Source of the DNA: Hymenobacter terrenus
GTDB taxonomy: Bacteria; Bacteroidota; Bacteroidia; Cytophagales; Hymenobacteraceae
Length of the DNA: 64,000 nucleotides
Direction of reading: 5' to 3'
Assembly (NCBI RefSeq): GCF_000972495.1
Contig: NZ_LATM01000021.1
Location: 1-64,000 of the forward strand
Part shown: one piece after another, positions 25,401 to 32,987 of the stretch
How the letters are laid out: every line of letters begins with the position of its first letter
How positions within the stretch are numbered: position 1 is the stretch's first letter
Translations under genes and position numbers: made by a program
The notes under the pieces: generated by a model
Database searches by the model: none
What the model saw: only the letters and a program-made list of their open reading frames with translations
What the model was told of the DNA's origin: nothing

Positions 25401-27991
25401 TGAGCACGCCGCGCTCCGGCGAAGCCATCCGACTGTACGCCACGGCTGACAAGAAAGCGGGAGCCGATAAGAAAGCTAAATCGGTCACGGCCTACGGCTT
25501 TACGGGCACGGCGCTGCTCACGCCCAAGGGTACGGGCGGCGACGGCCGCCTCGACGGGCCGCAGTCTTTCATTAAGTCGCCGGAGTTTACATTCAAGTCG
25601 GACAGCTACTCGGGCAAGCGCGCCACCCTCAGCATCAAGTCGGGCGAGGCGAATAAGCCCGCGCTCACGGCCAACGAAGTGGCATTTACTTATGATTTAG
25701 CGAAGGGCTACGCCGACTTCCGCCGTGAGGAAGGCAGCAAAGCCAGCATCGACTTGCCGTACTCGAAGTTCCGGACTACACTCAGTGGTGGGCACTGGGA
25801 CTTCAAGAAGAAGCAGGTGAAGCTGCGCGTAGCGGCTAGCGCCGACTCTACCAAATCGTACTTCTACTCCAGCAACCCCGAACAGTATGGCCTGCGGTTC
25901 AAAGCCTCTTCCGGTGTGTATGACTTGGCCAAATACCGCATGCAGGTGGGTGGCGTTCCCTATATCGCCTCTGCCGATGCCTGGATTCTCCCCGATTCGG
26001 GCAAAGTCAGCATTCTGGCCAACGGCCGGATTCAACGCTTCCGCAACGCGCACGTTGTGCTCGACTCGCTGGCCAAGTTCCACAACCTCAACCACGGCAG
26101 CGTGGAGGTACTATCGAGAATAGCTTTTGCTGGCACTGCCGACTACGTCTTCAAAACCGGGAAGGACTCGGTAGCCCTGCACTTCACCAACTTCGAGCCC
26201 GACCCGGCTGGCGTGTTGGCGGGCAAGGGCCGTGGCTCGAAGAGCCTGCTGCGGCGCAACAAGGATGATAAAGAGCCTTCTAAAGAAGGGTTCGACTTCA
26301 GCGATGCCACTGGTCCGCCCACCATCGCCACGGCTACCGTCGAGCCCAACAACAAGTTTCAGCTCGCACCTCGCATCCGCTACCGTGGTAAGGTGCAGCT
26401 GCACTCGCGCCGCCGCGACTTCGCCTACAGCGGCGAAGTACAGCTGCTGTTCGGCAAGGAGCCATCTACTTCTTGGATTGCCATCAAGGACTCCATCGAC
26501 CCCAAAAATATCAGCGTGAACCTGGAGGGCGTGAAGGCCGCCGACGGCACCCCGCTCGTTACGGGCTTGTTCCTGTCGGACCAGCGCAATACTATATACC
26601 CGCTCTATGCTTCCCCCGCGCCTGAAGCCACCGACGTCCCCATTTTTAGCGTGGATGGCAAGCTGCGCTATAACGACAAGAAGCGCGTGTACAGCATCAT
26701 GCGCAGTGACCCGACCAATGCCAACGCCTACGAGGGCTCGGCGCTCACGTATGCCGACTCGACCAACCGGCTCACCTTTCGGGGGCCAATGACGTTCATC
26801 ACCTCGACCAAGGACTTCAAGATGACGGGTAGCGGCGTGGGTACTGCTACTCCCGACAGTGCCCGCTACGCCGTGGATGCCCTGCTGGGCTTCGACATCA
26901 ACATGCCGCCCAAGTCCATCGAGGTGCTGGGTACCGAGCTGGCCCGCGCCACCAAGCACTCGCCCGAAGCCCAAGATGGCTCCGCGAACGAGCTGTATAA
27001 GCTGGCCCAGTTCATCGGCGACAAGGGCGTGGAGTCGTACGCCGCCCGTAAGGGGGCCGCCGAATCGTTGATGAAGCTCTCGCCCAAGCTGGCCCACACG
27101 CTGCTGCTGGGCAAGGTGAACCTGCGCTGGAACGAGCAAAAGCACGCCTGGTACTCGGTTGGCCCCATTGGCCTGAGCGGCGCGGGCAAGCAGCCCCTCA
27201 ACGCCCTGATAGACGGCTACGTGGAAATCAAGCGTGAAAACGCCACCGACGCCGTGGAGATGTACCTCGAAGTCGATGCCTCGACCTGGTACTACTTCAA
27301 GTATGCCAACAACTTACTGCTGGTGAAGTCCAGCAGTGAGAATTTCGACTACGAAATCAGCAGCAAGGCCAAGTACGACTACGAGACGGCCACCACCTAC
27401 GGCACCTTCCTGGGTGGCATTGATGAAGTCGATGGCTTCCGCTCCCGCTTCCGGAAGGAATACTTGGGTAAAAAAGGCCCGCTGGCCGCTCGCCCCGCTG
27501 CCTTGGTTACGTCCACCGACGATACGGAGTCAACGGATAAGAAGGGCAAGAAGAAAAAGGGCAAGGACAACGAGGCCGACCCCAGCGCCGACCCGACGGC
27601 TGATGCAGCGCCCGAGCCCCCCAAGAAGAAGAAAAAGCTCAAGGCCAACGACCCCTTCAGTGATGGCGTGATGGATGACCCCGCGGCGCCCGCCCCCGAA
27701 CCTGCCAAAAAGAAGGAAAAGGCGAAAGACAAAGCGGCCGATGCGCCAGCCGACGGTACTGCTCCCCCCGCCGTGCCCGCGCCCAAAAAGGAGAAAGCCA
27801 AAGCGGCTGACCCCGCCCCAGCCGCAGATGTCCCCGCCACCGAACCTGCGCCCGACCCCGCCCAAGCCAAGAAGGAAGCCGAGCGCCAGGCCAAGGAAGC
27901 TGAAAAGCTGAAAAAGGAGGAGGAGAAAAAGAAGAAGGAAGAAGAAAAGAAGAAAAAGAAGGCCGCCGATGACCCATTCGGCGAAAGCTAA
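22412..27991 (+). CDS. Very large exported protein of unknown function
   Basis: 1859 residues from the ATG at 22412, chosen because it starts a clear signal peptide (MKQLLILTTWLSLLIGSYASAQA). Residues about 30-190 look helical. Residues about 200-305 are a Pro/Ala/Lys-rich linker interrupted by an acidic Trp-rich patch (GWGDTDDGWG). Residues about 310-1700 are a long, mostly beta-like region without cysteine clusters or recognisable enzyme motifs. The last 150 residues are strongly charged, with KKKKK and EEEKKKK runs, ending DDPFGES. I do not recognise a named family. Size, export signal and lack of a barrel end suggest a periplasmic or surface structural protein. It stands alone, with a palindromic element before plsY. 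Confidence 0.85.
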   Translation: MKQLLILTTWLSLLIGSYASAQAPAKAPGTNPAAPPAAPRYQVGKLSTDPVQYMTDVQSMMATTNNAGARVVAARLKELWGSNRLTASQQARIIALSQTMLSKRFRPRPQFESFFGAIVGGATIAKLTDQQMDQYLDVVGQTLEKEAPAETEKFLSSTNRFLNGGYLYRSGFNSLRAIGGTVSFAYSPIAAPVSNLEFGAPAPAPKEEELPAAQPVAKKPVATKTPVKAAPKPAPKKKKASNDGWDTADLWSSPSGGGWGDTDDGWGAPVKKKSPAKKPVAKTSSTKATPAAAPAKEAAPVVKSSDFDTPAAFTPSALPYDEYTPPPARGPVLVVKDADLLMATVGDSVVLKKVSGTAVPSSSRFIATSGQLAWTVKTNPVTADLAGFDFDLSKPEFTAQPVTLSYPAVLEAPVKGAISYKSVRRKPGATETGYPRFISLTNDARIKNLGDNIQYRGGISMSGSKVLSAALDGSQSTLTVSLDSKPKFKALSRAYVLSDSLITASRAGVTIYEGTKDSVTHPGAQLKYSKAKQQLKLAREEGLYKTTPYSDSYHQMDIRTEALTWNLTQPTIDFAVLSSKNQQTADFESKEFFTNNRYQQLKSINRLHPLQMLVGYSQSHGNVKVLNVNTLATDLHTSVANMRSDMAGLARDGYVAWNPLTGEVTILPKGTHYVASARDRKDYDHLAIKSLSGSGRNATLNLNTNELVVRGVQRFDFTDDSAAVFVKPDSAIIRIQKNRNIDFSGTVVASAMRFRGRQFKFDYDGFYVDMAKIDSIVIRSEARDSKGKPTGKTADFALTNKGNVSTGRLFLNDPKNKSGRKKKGQYPSFDSKSGANVYFRKQDVLGGAYDSTLVFDIPPFKLDSLNGISKSTSGFDGTFRSGGIIPDIKTKLTVQEDGSLGFIYDVPKDGFPLYKGRGRVYNKVKMSGKGLQADGTITYQSGTFTSDGFVFYRDSVVAVGRTGIIAAKKADGVDVPRMSLPTNYVMNWKVRQDSMFLSTPRSGEAIRLYATADKKAGADKKAKSVTAYGFTGTALLTPKGTGGDGRLDGPQSFIKSPEFTFKSDSYSGKRATLSIKSGEANKPALTANEVAFTYDLAKGYADFRREEGSKASIDLPYSKFRTTLSGGHWDFKKKQVKLRVAASADSTKSYFYSSNPEQYGLRFKASSGVYDLAKYRMQVGGVPYIASADAWILPDSGKVSILANGRIQRFRNAHVVLDSLAKFHNLNHGSVEVLSRIAFAGTADYVFKTGKDSVALHFTNFEPDPAGVLAGKGRGSKSLLRRNKDDKEPSKEGFDFSDATGPPTIATATVEPNNKFQLAPRIRYRGKVQLHSRRRDFAYSGEVQLLFGKEPSTSWIAIKDSIDPKNISVNLEGVKAADGTPLVTGLFLSDQRNTIYPLYASPAPEATDVPIFSVDGKLRYNDKKRVYSIMRSDPTNANAYEGSALTYADSTNRLTFRGPMTFITSTKDFKMTGSGVGTATPDSARYAVDALLGFDINMPPKSIEVLGTELARATKHSPEAQDGSANELYKLAQFIGDKGVESYAARKGAAESLMKLSPKLAHTLLLGKVNLRWNEQKHAWYSVGPIGLSGAGKQPLNALIDGYVEIKRENATDAVEMYLEVDASTWYYFKYANNLLLVKSSSENFDYEISSKAKYDYETATTYGTFLGGIDEVDGFRSRFRKEYLGKKGPLAARPAALVTSTDDTESTDKKGKKKKGKDNEADPSADPTADAAPEPPKKKKKLKANDPFSDGVMDDPAAPAPEPAKKKEKAKDKAADAPADGTAPPAVPAPKKEKAKAADPAPAADVPATEPAPDPAQAKKEAERQAKEAEKLKKEEEKKKKEEEKKKKKAADDPFGES

Positions 27992-28008
27992 AATCACGCG
28001 AAAACTGA

Positions 28009-28205
28009 ACAAAACTCCCCTCCTTACCAAGGAGGGGACATTTCAGCAACGCTGAAATTGGGGTGGTAAACTCGTTGAACGATACCCGCACGACATCCGC
28101 ACCAGCAGTGCAGAAATCGTGCACTCATCGTTCAATGAGTTTACCACCCCAATTTTGCTTTCAGCAAAATATCCCCTCCTTTGCAAGGAGGGGAGTTTTG
28201 TTTAC
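28009..28205. repeat. Long palindromic intergenic element (CTCCCCTCCTT family)
   Basis: About 200 bp that fold back on themselves. The outer arms read AACAAAACTCCCCTCCTT and its complement, and inner arms include GGGGTGGTAAACTCGTTGAA opposite TTCAATGAGTTTACCACCCC. Each side also has a small hairpin of its own (CCTCCTTACCAAGGAGG; TTTTGCTTTCAGCAAAA). It lies between the giant protein gene and plsY. As RNA it would be a long hairpin and may terminate the upstream transcript. Confidence 0.85.
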
Positions 28206-28220
28206 CCTTCTTATCGCTTT

Positions 28221-28859
28221 ATGATACTGATTTTGCTGGCCCTACTCGGGGCCTATGTGCTTGGCTCAATTCCCACGGCGCTTTGGGTGGGCCGCCGCTT
28301 TTTCGGCCTGACTGACATTCGCGAGCACGGCTCCGGCAATGCTGGCGCCACCAATACTTTCCGGGTGCTGGGTCCCAAGGCCGGCTCCATGGTGCTGCTC
28401 ATCGACGCGCTGAAGGGTTTCGTGGCGGCCTATTTCCTGCCCGCCTGGTTAGTGGCGCAGGGGGCCATTTCTCCCGAGCACGAACTGTACTACAAGCTGG
28501 CTTGCGGGGTGCTGGCTATTGTGGGCCACATCTATCCCGTCTTTGCCCAATTTCGGGGTGGCAAGGGCGTGGCCACCGTGTTGGGCATGATGCTGGGCGT
28601 GGCTCCGGCCACGGTAGGCGTCTGCCTGCTGGTATTCGTTGTGATGCTGCTCGTGTTCCGCTATGTTTCCCTGGCTTCCATGACGGGTGGTGTCGTCTTC
28701 GCGCTATTGCAACTGCTGCCGCAGTTTAGGCCGGCGCAACCCTTCATGGTGTACGTTGGTTTCGTGCTGGCCGGCCTGCTCATCTATACCCACCGGGCTA
28801 ATATTGGCCGGCTGCGGGCCGGGACCGAGAGCCGCGTGCCGCTATTTGGGCGGAAGTAG
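28221..28859 (+). CDS. plsY: Acyl-phosphate glycerol-3-phosphate acyltransferase PlsY
   Basis: 212 residues from the ATG at 28221; the upstream in-frame extension runs into the palindromic element and is rejected. Five or so membrane segments carry the family's loop motifs: GSIPTALWVGR at the N-terminus, EHGSGNAGATNTFRVLG near residue 40 and GHIYPVFAQFRGGKGVAT near residue 100. The enzyme transfers an acyl group from acyl-phosphate to glycerol-3-phosphate, starting phospholipid synthesis in the inner membrane. Confidence 0.95.
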   Translation: MILILLALLGAYVLGSIPTALWVGRRFFGLTDIREHGSGNAGATNTFRVLGPKAGSMVLLIDALKGFVAAYFLPAWLVAQGAISPEHELYYKLACGVLAIVGHIYPVFAQFRGGKGVATVLGMMLGVAPATVGVCLLVFVVMLLVFRYVSLASMTGGVVFALLQLLPQFRPAQPFMVYVGFVLAGLLIYTHRANIGRLRAGTESRVPLFGRK

Positions 28860-29034
28860 ATGGGTAGGTGGTAAAACGGCTGCTCTCTTGCACTAATAGA
28901 ATGTTTAATAGAAGGAATATATTCAGAAGGTACTCAAAGCGCCTTATTTGAGTGCCTTTGGCGCCGGCAATACCCGCTATCTTTCCATAGGGTCCGCCCG
29001 CGCAGCCCAGAAAATACCCTTTCTACCGCTTGCC

Positions 29035-29466
29035 ATGCCTTTCTGCCTCCAGGTTCCTCGTCTCGCGCGCACGCCTCACTACAGGTGGGGTATGGGCTTG
29101 CTCGGCCTGTTACTGCTCACGGGCTGCCCTACTCACGAGCCTGCCTCGCCCCCACCACCTCCGCAGGCTAAAGGCAATGAGTTGCATTTTGATATGCGCT
29201 ACTACGACTCCATCGAAATGACTCTTCAGAGCGAGCGCACCAAACGGGAGCGGGCTATTTTCGATCAATTAGCACGTTTGGACATGACTAAACCTCCTCC
29301 TAAGCATGTGCGGATAAAAATGCCTGACCCAACCGATTCCATTTATGAGCACGCAGCCGGCGGCCCCGTGCGTGGCTTTGCCAACAAAGCGGAACTGTTG
29401 GCCGACATTCACCGCAAAATTGACTCGCTCAAGGTTCTTGAACACATTCCTCTTACTCCTCACTAG
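29035..29466 (+). CDS. Small lipoprotein, tandem copy 1
   Basis: 143 residues from the ATG at 29035. A hydrophobic segment ends in LLLTGC (lipobox, Cys about residue 31), followed by a Pro-rich spacer (PPPPPQAKGNEL). The rest is nearly the same as the next gene: HFDMRYYDSIEM, RGFANKAELLADIHRKIDSL and the end LEHIPLTPH. The family is not recognised. The product would be anchored in the inner or outer membrane facing the periplasm. Fifty-five bases separate the two copies. Confidence 0.7.
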   Translation: MPFCLQVPRLARTPHYRWGMGLLGLLLLTGCPTHEPASPPPPPQAKGNELHFDMRYYDSIEMTLQSERTKRERAIFDQLARLDMTKPPPKHVRIKMPDPTDSIYEHAAGGPVRGFANKAELLADIHRKIDSLKVLEHIPLTPH

Positions 29467-29521
29467 CTTCCTATCAGTTCCGTCCGCGTAAATCCAGACA
29501 ACGATATTTTTCCTCTTGCCC

Positions 29522-29971
29522 ATGTCTCTCTTCCATCAGGTTTCTCGTCTCCTGCGCATGCCTCACTACGGTTGGGGTATGGGCTTACTCAGCTTGTTGC
29601 TGCTCACGGGTTGCCCTACTCAGGAGCCTACCCCACCTCCGCCGCCCCCGCAGGCTAAAGACAATGAGCTGCATTTCGATATGCGCTACTATGACTCGAT
29701 CGAAATGTATCCTCAGAGCGAGCGCACGAAACGGCAACTAGCTATTTCCCAGCAGTTAACCCGTTTGGAAAATGAGACTAATCCTGTTCGCAGGAATGGT
29801 AAAATCGTACCAATGCCTAAAATTAAAATGCCAAATGATTCGATTTATGAGCAGATGGGAGAGGGCAACCCCGTCCGTGGCTTCGCCAACCGTGCGGAAC
29901 TATTGGCCGACATCCATCGAAAAATTGACTCGCTTAAAGTTCTTGAACACATTCCACTAACACCTCACTAA
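29522..29971 (+). CDS. Small lipoprotein, tandem copy 2
   Basis: 149 residues from the ATG at 29522 (a TTG two codons upstream is less likely). It is a paralogue of the preceding gene with the same lipobox (LLLTGC), Pro-rich spacer, HFDMRYYDSIEM block and identical last residues (KVLEHIPLTPH). The two differ mostly in the middle, where this copy has extra residues (NETNPVRRNGKIVPMPK). The conserved ends and divergent middle suggest a binding surface under change. The next gene begins 12 bp after its stop, so it is almost certainly co-transcribed. Confidence 0.75.
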   Translation: MSLFHQVSRLLRMPHYGWGMGLLSLLLLTGCPTQEPTPPPPPPQAKDNELHFDMRYYDSIEMYPQSERTKRQLAISQQLTRLENETNPVRRNGKIVPMPKIKMPNDSIYEQMGEGNPVRGFANRAELLADIHRKIDSLKVLEHIPLTPH

Positions 29972-29983
29972 CACCCTCTATCC

Positions 29984-30484
29984 ATGGGACTTGAACTCCT
30001 GCACCACTACGAGGACGCCACTCGCAGAGAGAACCCTTTCACCCATTTGCTGCAAACCAAGATGTCAAGTCTGGGCCAGCGTTACGGCTGTCGCATACCA
30101 GATATATTGCTCACGATGCAATTTCGGCTGGACGCGAAGAAATACATCATTTCCCCGCCTGAACCAAAGCTTATTTTTCAGCCTGACGGCCCTAGTGACG
30201 CGCAACTCAACTTTCGCCATCACACCTTGCGATTCGAGCCTAAATTCTCAGTCTGCAGGTTTTGGTTGAGTATGGACGCGCTCTTTGGTGAGGGCGTCGT
30301 AGTGAAAGAGAGCACGACGGTGGGCGGCACGATCGGTGCAGAAAAAGTAGTGAAAGGAGAGTTCCAGATGGGCGGCGAATCGGGCAAGGAGTCCCCTGGC
30401 ACTCGCACGAGCCTGCACGCCCGGCTGGAGGGTATACTCAGCGCCAAAGAAAATCTACTCGAAGTGTGGGGCGAGTTAGTCTAG
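29984..30484 (+). CDS. Hypothetical protein co-transcribed with the duplicated lipoproteins
   Basis: 166 residues, not recognised. No signal peptide or membrane segment; the start MGLELLHHYED is charged. The middle is rich in alternating hydrophobic residues (LTMQFRLDAKKYIISPP, FEPKFSVCRFWLSM), suggesting beta structure; the C-terminal third is Gly/Ser/Glu-rich. It follows the second lipoprotein after 12 bp and is closed by a strong terminator about 120 bp later, so the three genes form one unit. A cytoplasmic protein coupled to two secreted lipoproteins could be a toxin/immunity-like or regulatory arrangement, but nothing in the sequence proves this. Confidence 0.6.
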   Translation: MGLELLHHYEDATRRENPFTHLLQTKMSSLGQRYGCRIPDILLTMQFRLDAKKYIISPPEPKLIFQPDGPSDAQLNFRHHTLRFEPKFSVCRFWLSMDALFGEGVVVKESTTVGGTIGAEKVVKGEFQMGGESGKESPGTRTSLHARLEGILSAKENLLEVWGELV

Positions 30485-30606
30485 CGTAGCCCGGCAGCAG
30501 CTCCCGCTTTGCTTGTGCCTGGGACGGGGCTGTTGTCGGCACACAACCTCCAAGCGCTAAGTTCGGGTTGAATAAAATCCTTGCTACTCATCTCCACTGC
30601 TACATG

Positions 30607-30647
30607 AAAAGCGGGCCTTGCGTCACAGACACGCGGCCCGCTTTTTT
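30607..30647 (+). terminator. Rho-independent terminator after the lipoprotein unit
   Basis: Stem AAAAGCGGGCC paired with GGCCCGCTTTT around a 17-nt loop, ending in six T residues. Confidence 0.85.
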
Positions 30648-30738
30648 ATCTCATAGGTCCTCGAGAGCAAGCAACATCAGCCTACTAACTATCTTAGAGC
30701 CAGGTCGCGCTACGGCCTTTCAACAACCTTGATTCAAC

Positions 30739-31290
30739 ATGACCCAGGTAGAACACCCGCGTTTAGAAATTACCCGCTTGGTATTGCGCCAGTTGACCGC
30801 CGCCGACGCTCCCCATATTGTGACGCTGGCCGGCGATAGGGCCGTAGCCTCCAACACTTCCAACATTCCGCACCCCTATCACCCCGCCGATGCCCGCTGG
30901 TGGGTGGAGCTCTCCGCCGCTGCGTACCAGGCCGGCGAAGGCGTCACGTTTGCTATTGAACTGAAGAGCACTGGGGATTTTATCGGGGCCATCAGCCTGA
31001 CAGTACAGCGCCGTTTCGACCGCGCCGAGGCCGGCTACTGGCTGGGCGTGCCCTACTGGAACCAGGGCTTGATGAGCGAGGCACTGGCGGCCGTGCTCCG
31101 CTTCGGCTTCGCTGAGCTTGGGCTGAACAAAATCCTCGCCACCCACTTCCGCCACAACCTGGGCTCGGTGGCCGTAATGCAGAAGAACGGCATGGTAAAG
31201 GAGGCCGAGCTGGTGCAGCACGTGAAGCGCGACGGCCACTACCACGACCTGATTCAATACCGGCTCACCCGCCACGAATACGCCGGGTAA
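30739..31290 (+). CDS. GNAT N-acetyltransferase (RimJ/RimL type)
   Basis: 183 residues. The opening TRLVLRQLTAADAPHIVTLAGD is typical of the RimJ/RimL subgroup. The acetyl-CoA-binding region follows the fold order: YWLGVPYWNQGLMSEALAAVLRFGF (pyrophosphate loop in GVPYWNQGLMSEA), then HFRHNLGSVAVMQKNGM near residue 140. Such proteins acetylate N-termini of ribosomal proteins or small amines; the substrate is unknown here. It is monocistronic, bounded by terminators on both sides. Confidence 0.9.
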   Translation: MTQVEHPRLEITRLVLRQLTAADAPHIVTLAGDRAVASNTSNIPHPYHPADARWWVELSAAAYQAGEGVTFAIELKSTGDFIGAISLTVQRRFDRAEAGYWLGVPYWNQGLMSEALAAVLRFGFAELGLNKILATHFRHNLGSVAVMQKNGMVKEAELVQHVKRDGHYHDLIQYRLTRHEYAG

Positions 31291-31313
31291 TTTAATAGTG
31301 TGCTTCTGAGTGC

Positions 31314-31357
31314 AAAAAGAACGGCAGCGCGTCATCGGCGCGCTGCCGTTCTTTTTG
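31314..31357 (+). terminator. Rho-independent terminator after the acetyltransferase
   Basis: Very stable stem AAAAAGAACGGCAGCGCG against its complement with a short loop and a T-run (CTTTTTGT), 23 bp after the stop. Confidence 0.85.
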
Positions 31358-31431
31358 TCTCTGTGCTGGTCCTCAAATCCAGTCAGCACAGCTTGTCTTC
31401 GGTTGGCTTAGAATGGTCTCGGAGTCGTTGT

Positions 31432-31514
31432 AGCGTAGCGCGGACTTTTAGTCCGCGAGTCCGCGCGTGAGATGGTCCGGCGGACTCGCGGACTAAAAGT
31501 CCGCGCTATAGCGT
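31432..31514. repeat. TTTTAGTCCGCGAG palindromic repeat
   Basis: Left arm 31432-31464 (CGCGGACTTTTAGTCCGCGA inside) and right arm 31480-31514 are inverted copies with a 15-bp loop. A decayed relative occurs at 13510-13579. With the terminator at 31314-31357, this accounts for most of the 323-bp gap before the minus-strand oxidoreductase gene; nothing else is seen in the gap. Confidence 0.8.
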
Positions 31515-31613
31515 GGCGGTACCCAGAACCTGAAACGGTTCTGGAGCGGATTCAAAATTCCTGTCGAGGTTGTCCGGTGCTCCGCTCCTGAGGAGATGGC
31601 TCCACTGCTCATC

Positions 31614-32978
31614 TTAAACTTTAGGCTCCCACCCTTTTTCGTAGTCGCGGCCCCACAGCTTTTGGGCGTTTCTGTCGTCCAGAATATGGCCGTTCTTGGG
31701 GTCAATTCTCAGGTCGCGGCCCACCCGCCAGGCAATATTTCCCAGCTGCATGGCCACCACGCTCTTGTAGCCCAACTCGACATCGCAATTGGGGCGGCGG
31801 TTGTTTTTGACTGCGTCCAGAAAGTCCATTACGTGCAGGTTGTCCATGCCCAGGCTGGGGCTTGCGGTGTTAGTGCCTTGCACGGTCGCGTCGGTTGCGA
31901 CGGTGGAGGATACCTCTTTTATCAGCTTGCCGTCCAGGTCATACACCCGGTAACTGTCGCCGCCGGTGTCCAGGCTGCCGTTCTCGCCGTAGAAAATGAC
32001 GCCCCGGTCCAGGCCCTCGATTTTCCGCCCGTTGGAACTTCGGCACTCCCACAGCAGCGACACTCGGCCCGGATAGTCCATCGTAATCAGCTGCGTATCC
32101 GGGGTTTCCCAGTCGTCTTTAAACTCATAGCGCCCGCCCACGGAGCTAACCCGCGTCGGAAAGTCGACGCCCAGGCCCCACCGGGCCACGTCGACCTCGT
32201 GGGTGCCGTTGTTCAGGGCCTCGCCGGTGCCCCAGTGCCAGAACCAATGCCAGTCGTAGTGAATCAGGCCCTCCTTGTAGGCCATCCGGGGCGCCGGCCC
32301 CTGCCACAGCTCGTAATCCAGCCACGCCGGCACCGTCCCCGGCTTCAGGGTAGTCGCTTTGCGCTTGTTGGTGTACCAGGTTTTGGCCAGGTACACCCGC
32401 CCGATAATACCGCTGTGCAGCTGCTCGATGCCCTGCGTCAGAACGGGGGCCGAGCGCCGCTGGGCGCCCATCTGAACCACTCGGTTGTACTTGCGGGCGG
32501 CGGCAATGGCCAGTTCGCCTTCCCTGGGATTATGGCTCAAGGGTTTTTCGACGTAGACGTGCTTGCCGGCCTGGCACCCCATAATCGTGAGTGGGGCGTG
32601 CCAGTGGTCGGGCGTGGCGATGTAGATGGCATCGATTGACTTATCCTCCAGCACCCGGCGACAATCTTTTTCAGACTTGGGCGTGAGAGTTTGCTTAGTT
32701 TTAAGGACCGTCTGAATGGCCTTCGGAATGGCCCGCTCATCCACGTCGCAGATGGTCCCCACCTCGGCATTTTTCTGACCGGCAAACGTGCCGCCCATCG
32801 TGTCGCCCCGGTTGTTGACGCCAATCGTAGCCACCCGAATCAGCTCATTAGCCCCGATGATTCGGTTGTAGCTCTTGGCACTGAATCGGGAGGTGCCGAA
32901 TCCGTAAGCAGACCCGCCTAGTGCCACCCCAACCGAAGCAAGAGCGGCAGTTTTGATAAAATCGCGTCTTTTCTGCAT
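31614..32978 (-). CDS. Tat-exported Gfo/Idh/MocA-family oxidoreductase
   Basis: 454 residues. A twin-arginine signal (KRRDFIKTAALASVGVALGG) starts the protein. The Rossmann part has VATIGVNNRGDTMGG, ICDVDERAI and YIATPDHWHAPL, then the family motif GKHVYVEKPLSHNP. The second domain contains TGEALNNGTHEVDVARWGLG. Export of the enzyme together with its cofactor is normal for this secreted subfamily. The neighbouring upstream gene encodes a DUF1080 protein with a 9-bp gap, so both are co-transcribed. The pair fits periplasmic 3-keto-glycoside metabolism. Confidence 0.92.
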   Translation of the reverse strand: MQKRRDFIKTAALASVGVALGGSAYGFGTSRFSAKSYNRIIGANELIRVATIGVNNRGDTMGGTFAGQKNAEVGTICDVDERAIPKAIQTVLKTKQTLTPKSEKDCRRVLEDKSIDAIYIATPDHWHAPLTIMGCQAGKHVYVEKPLSHNPREGELAIAAARKYNRVVQMGAQRRSAPVLTQGIEQLHSGIIGRVYLAKTWYTNKRKATTLKPGTVPAWLDYELWQGPAPRMAYKEGLIHYDWHWFWHWGTGEALNNGTHEVDVARWGLGVDFPTRVSSVGGRYEFKDDWETPDTQLITMDYPGRVSLLWECRSSNGRKIEGLDRGVIFYGENGSLDTGGDSYRVYDLDGKLIKEVSSTVATDATVQGTNTASPSLGMDNLHVMDFLDAVKNNRRPNCDVELGYKSVVAMQLGNIAWRVGRDLRIDPKNGHILDDRNAQKLWGRDYEKGWEPKV

Positions 32979-32987
32979 GGGGCTATT

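Noticed and set aside
31596..32639. 347-codon plus-strand open frame over the Tat-exported oxidoreductase
   Set aside because: Shadow of the minus-strand gene with its EKP and twin-arginine motifs.
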